Below, one piece after another: positions 14,940-15,498 of a stretch of 15,498 nt of DNA (the first letter of the stretch is position 1; each line of letters opens with the position of its first letter). Location: positions 1-15,498 of the forward strand of contig JAAYPL010000173.1 of the NCBI GenBank assembly GCA_012519875.1, given 5' to 3'. The stretch comes from Clostridiaceae bacterium. GTDB lineage: Bacteria > Bacillota > Clostridia > Saccharofermentanales > UBA5734. The position numbers and the translations under genes are program-made. The notes under the pieces are model-generated. The model was not told the DNA's origin, searched no databases, and saw only the letters and a list, made by a program, of their open reading frames with translations.

Positions 14940-15227
14940 TCAGTCGTCAGTGCGGATAACCATGTACCTCAAAACACCCTCGGTAATTCTGAGAACACGC
15001 TCAAGCTCTTTTGGGAATTCCCCTTCCGCACTGAAATTAACCAGGACATAAAAGCCCTCTTTTTGGTCATCGATTTCATACGCGAGCCGACGGCGTCCCC
15101 AGACATCAACCTGATCAATTGTTGCGGACGACTCAATCAGAGCCTGGATCCTTTCAACGATTGCGTTGACCGCTTCTTCGCCGAGAGCCGGGTTCAAAAT
15201 ATAAACCACCTCATATTTTCTTGCCAC
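14940..15227 (-). CDS. rpsF: 30S ribosomal protein S6
   Basis: S6 pairs with S18 on the 30S platform. The 95-residue product starts M-A-R-K-Y-E-V-V-Y-I-L-N-P and contains the VDVWGRRRLAYEIDDQKEG signature and a C-terminal LRYMVIRTD. The start is the GTG at 15225-15227, chosen because GGAGGTG lies five bases upstream and the family N-terminus fits. An ATG-initiated extension to 15305 lies in the untranslated leader. It is the first gene of rpsF-ssb-rpsR, with a good promoter at 15320-15348 and a leader that contains a hairpin with an adjacent CCG, possibly the S6:S18 feedback site. Confidence 0.96.
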   Translation of the reverse strand: MARKYEVVYILNPALGEEAVNAIVERIQALIESSATIDQVDVWGRRRLAYEIDDQKEGFYVLVNFSAEGEFPKELERVLRITEGVLRYMVIRTDD

Positions 15228-15251
15228 TTTTTCACCTCCTCCTGGACTGAA

Positions 15252-15273
15252 CGGCCCTGTCATTGCGACAGAG
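15252..15273 (-). promoter_or_regulatory. rpsF leader hairpin with adjacent CCG (possible S6:S18 binding element)
   Basis: In the ~85-base rpsF leader, CTCTGTC (15273-15267) pairs with GACAGGG (15261-15255) around the loop GCAAT, and CCG (15254-15252) follows at once. Many bacteria repress this operon by S6:S18 binding to a leader hairpin that presents CCG, copying its 16S rRNA site. The outer pairing needed to place CCG in a bulge is not obvious here, so the match is partial. An upstream CCTC could also pair with the GAGG of the ribosome binding site. Confidence 0.35.
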
Positions 15274-15319
15274 CGAGGATTTCCGCAGAATGCAGACCGT
15301 GCCATGCACAGCAGAAGAA

Positions 15320-15348
15320 ACTATAGCACGACCGGCATGTTCCGTCAA
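15320..15348 (-). promoter_or_regulatory. promoter of rpsF-ssb-rpsR
   Basis: On the minus strand TTGACG (15343-15348), a 17-base spacer and TATAGT (15320-15325) preceded by TGC give the best sigma-A promoter of the window: 5/6 at each box plus an extended -10. The start is near 15313. Confidence 0.8.
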
Positions 15349-15365
15349 GGCTACTGCTGTAGCCT
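15348..15365. repeat. short perfect inverted repeat abutting the rpsF -35
   Basis: AGGCTAC, a TGCT loop and GTAGCCT form a 7-bp perfect stem starting at the last base of the -35 box. It has no T run on the rpsF side. It could be a regulator site or the remnant of an upstream terminator cut off by the neighbouring insertion sequence. Confidence 0.4.
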
Positions 15366-15380
15366 GGCTAACTGCGCGGA

Positions 15381-15498
15381 ATGCAACATTAAGTGTCGCC
15401 CAATGTTAAGAAACCAACCTGTATACTTCTAACGGTGTTCTGTAATCCAAAATCTTTCGAGGATAAGTATTCAGCCACATCTCTATGCGTTTGATTTC
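15381..15498 (-). mobile_element. 3' end of an IS30-family insertion sequence (partial)
   Basis: The element runs off the right edge of the window. Its inner end is placed roughly between the transposase stop (15406) and about 15380, because the rpsF promoter region begins soon after. The inverted pair aacatt (15385-15390) and aatgtt (15402-15407) lies at this end. I cannot fix the terminal repeat or a target duplication without the other end. Confidence 0.55.
15406..15498 (-). CDS. IS30-family transposase, C-terminal end
   Basis: The last 30 codons of a minus-strand frame are visible. They read from the window edge through N-T-Y-P-R-K-I-L-D-Y-R-T-P-L-E-V-Y and end in TAA (15406-15408). This is the closing motif of IS30-family DDE transposases (usually N-x-R-P-R-K-x-L-x-x-x-T-P-x-E), placed directly after the catalytic glutamate helix. 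The DDE residues themselves lie outside the window, so whether the gene is intact cannot be judged. It is oriented like rpsF and ends some 60 bases upstream of the rpsF -35 box. Confidence 0.8.
   Translation of the reverse strand, partial: EIKRIEMWLNTYPRKILDYRTPLEVYRLVS

Overview
The window reads as a chromosomal segment of a low-to-mid GC Bacillota bacterium, most likely class Clostridia. The support is a SpoVG gene, a zinc-type (C+) ribosomal protein S18, strong GGAGG-type ribosome binding sites, extended -10 promoters, and the gene strings rpsF-ssb-rpsR and rplI-dnaB-tilS-hpt-ftsH. A closer placement (an Oscillospirales or Saccharofermentanales-like lineage) is only a guess from gene order.

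Layout, left to right. (1) Bases 1 to about 3030 are visibly AT-rich and look like a sugar or polyol catabolic cassette on the minus strand. It holds a LacI-type repressor, then a xylose-isomerase-like TIM-barrel isomerase/epimerase, then a short-chain dehydrogenase interrupted by an in-frame TAA close to the window edge. The gap in front of the isomerase has a TATAAT promoter and repeated ATCGAT-T-rich motifs that could be repressor operators. (2) At about 3030 the composition switches to GC-richer DNA. From there to 6057 a glycerol kinase gene is followed, with TGATG translational coupling, by an unrecognised multi-pass membrane protein with a large extracytoplasmic domain. The glycerol kinase frame is intact except for one amber codon, exactly where the glycerol-contacting tryptophan belongs. 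(3) spoVG (minus) and murC (plus) diverge from about 6.5 kb. (4) From 15.2 kb back to 8.16 kb runs a minus-strand housekeeping block: rpsF-ssb-rpsR with its own promoter and terminator, then rplI-dnaB-tilS-hpt-ftsH, converging on murC. (5) The last ~100 bases are the C-terminus of an IS30-family transposase lying just upstream of the rpsF promoter.

The right-hand 9 kb is ordinary conserved machinery: ribosomal proteins, SSB, replicative helicase, tRNA-Ile lysidine synthetase, purine salvage, membrane protease and peptidoglycan synthesis. Its open frames are all intact. The left 6 kb carries the oddities: two genes with in-frame nonsense codons, a composition junction marked by a 13-bp tandem repeat in which the membrane-protein frame ends, and an orphan promoter-like site facing that junction. 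I found no CRISPR array, no tRNA or rRNA gene, and nothing that makes a convincing new defence or biosynthetic system. The best leads are the broken glycerol kinase, the operator-like repeats of the sugar cassette, and the uncharacterised GlpK-coupled membrane protein.
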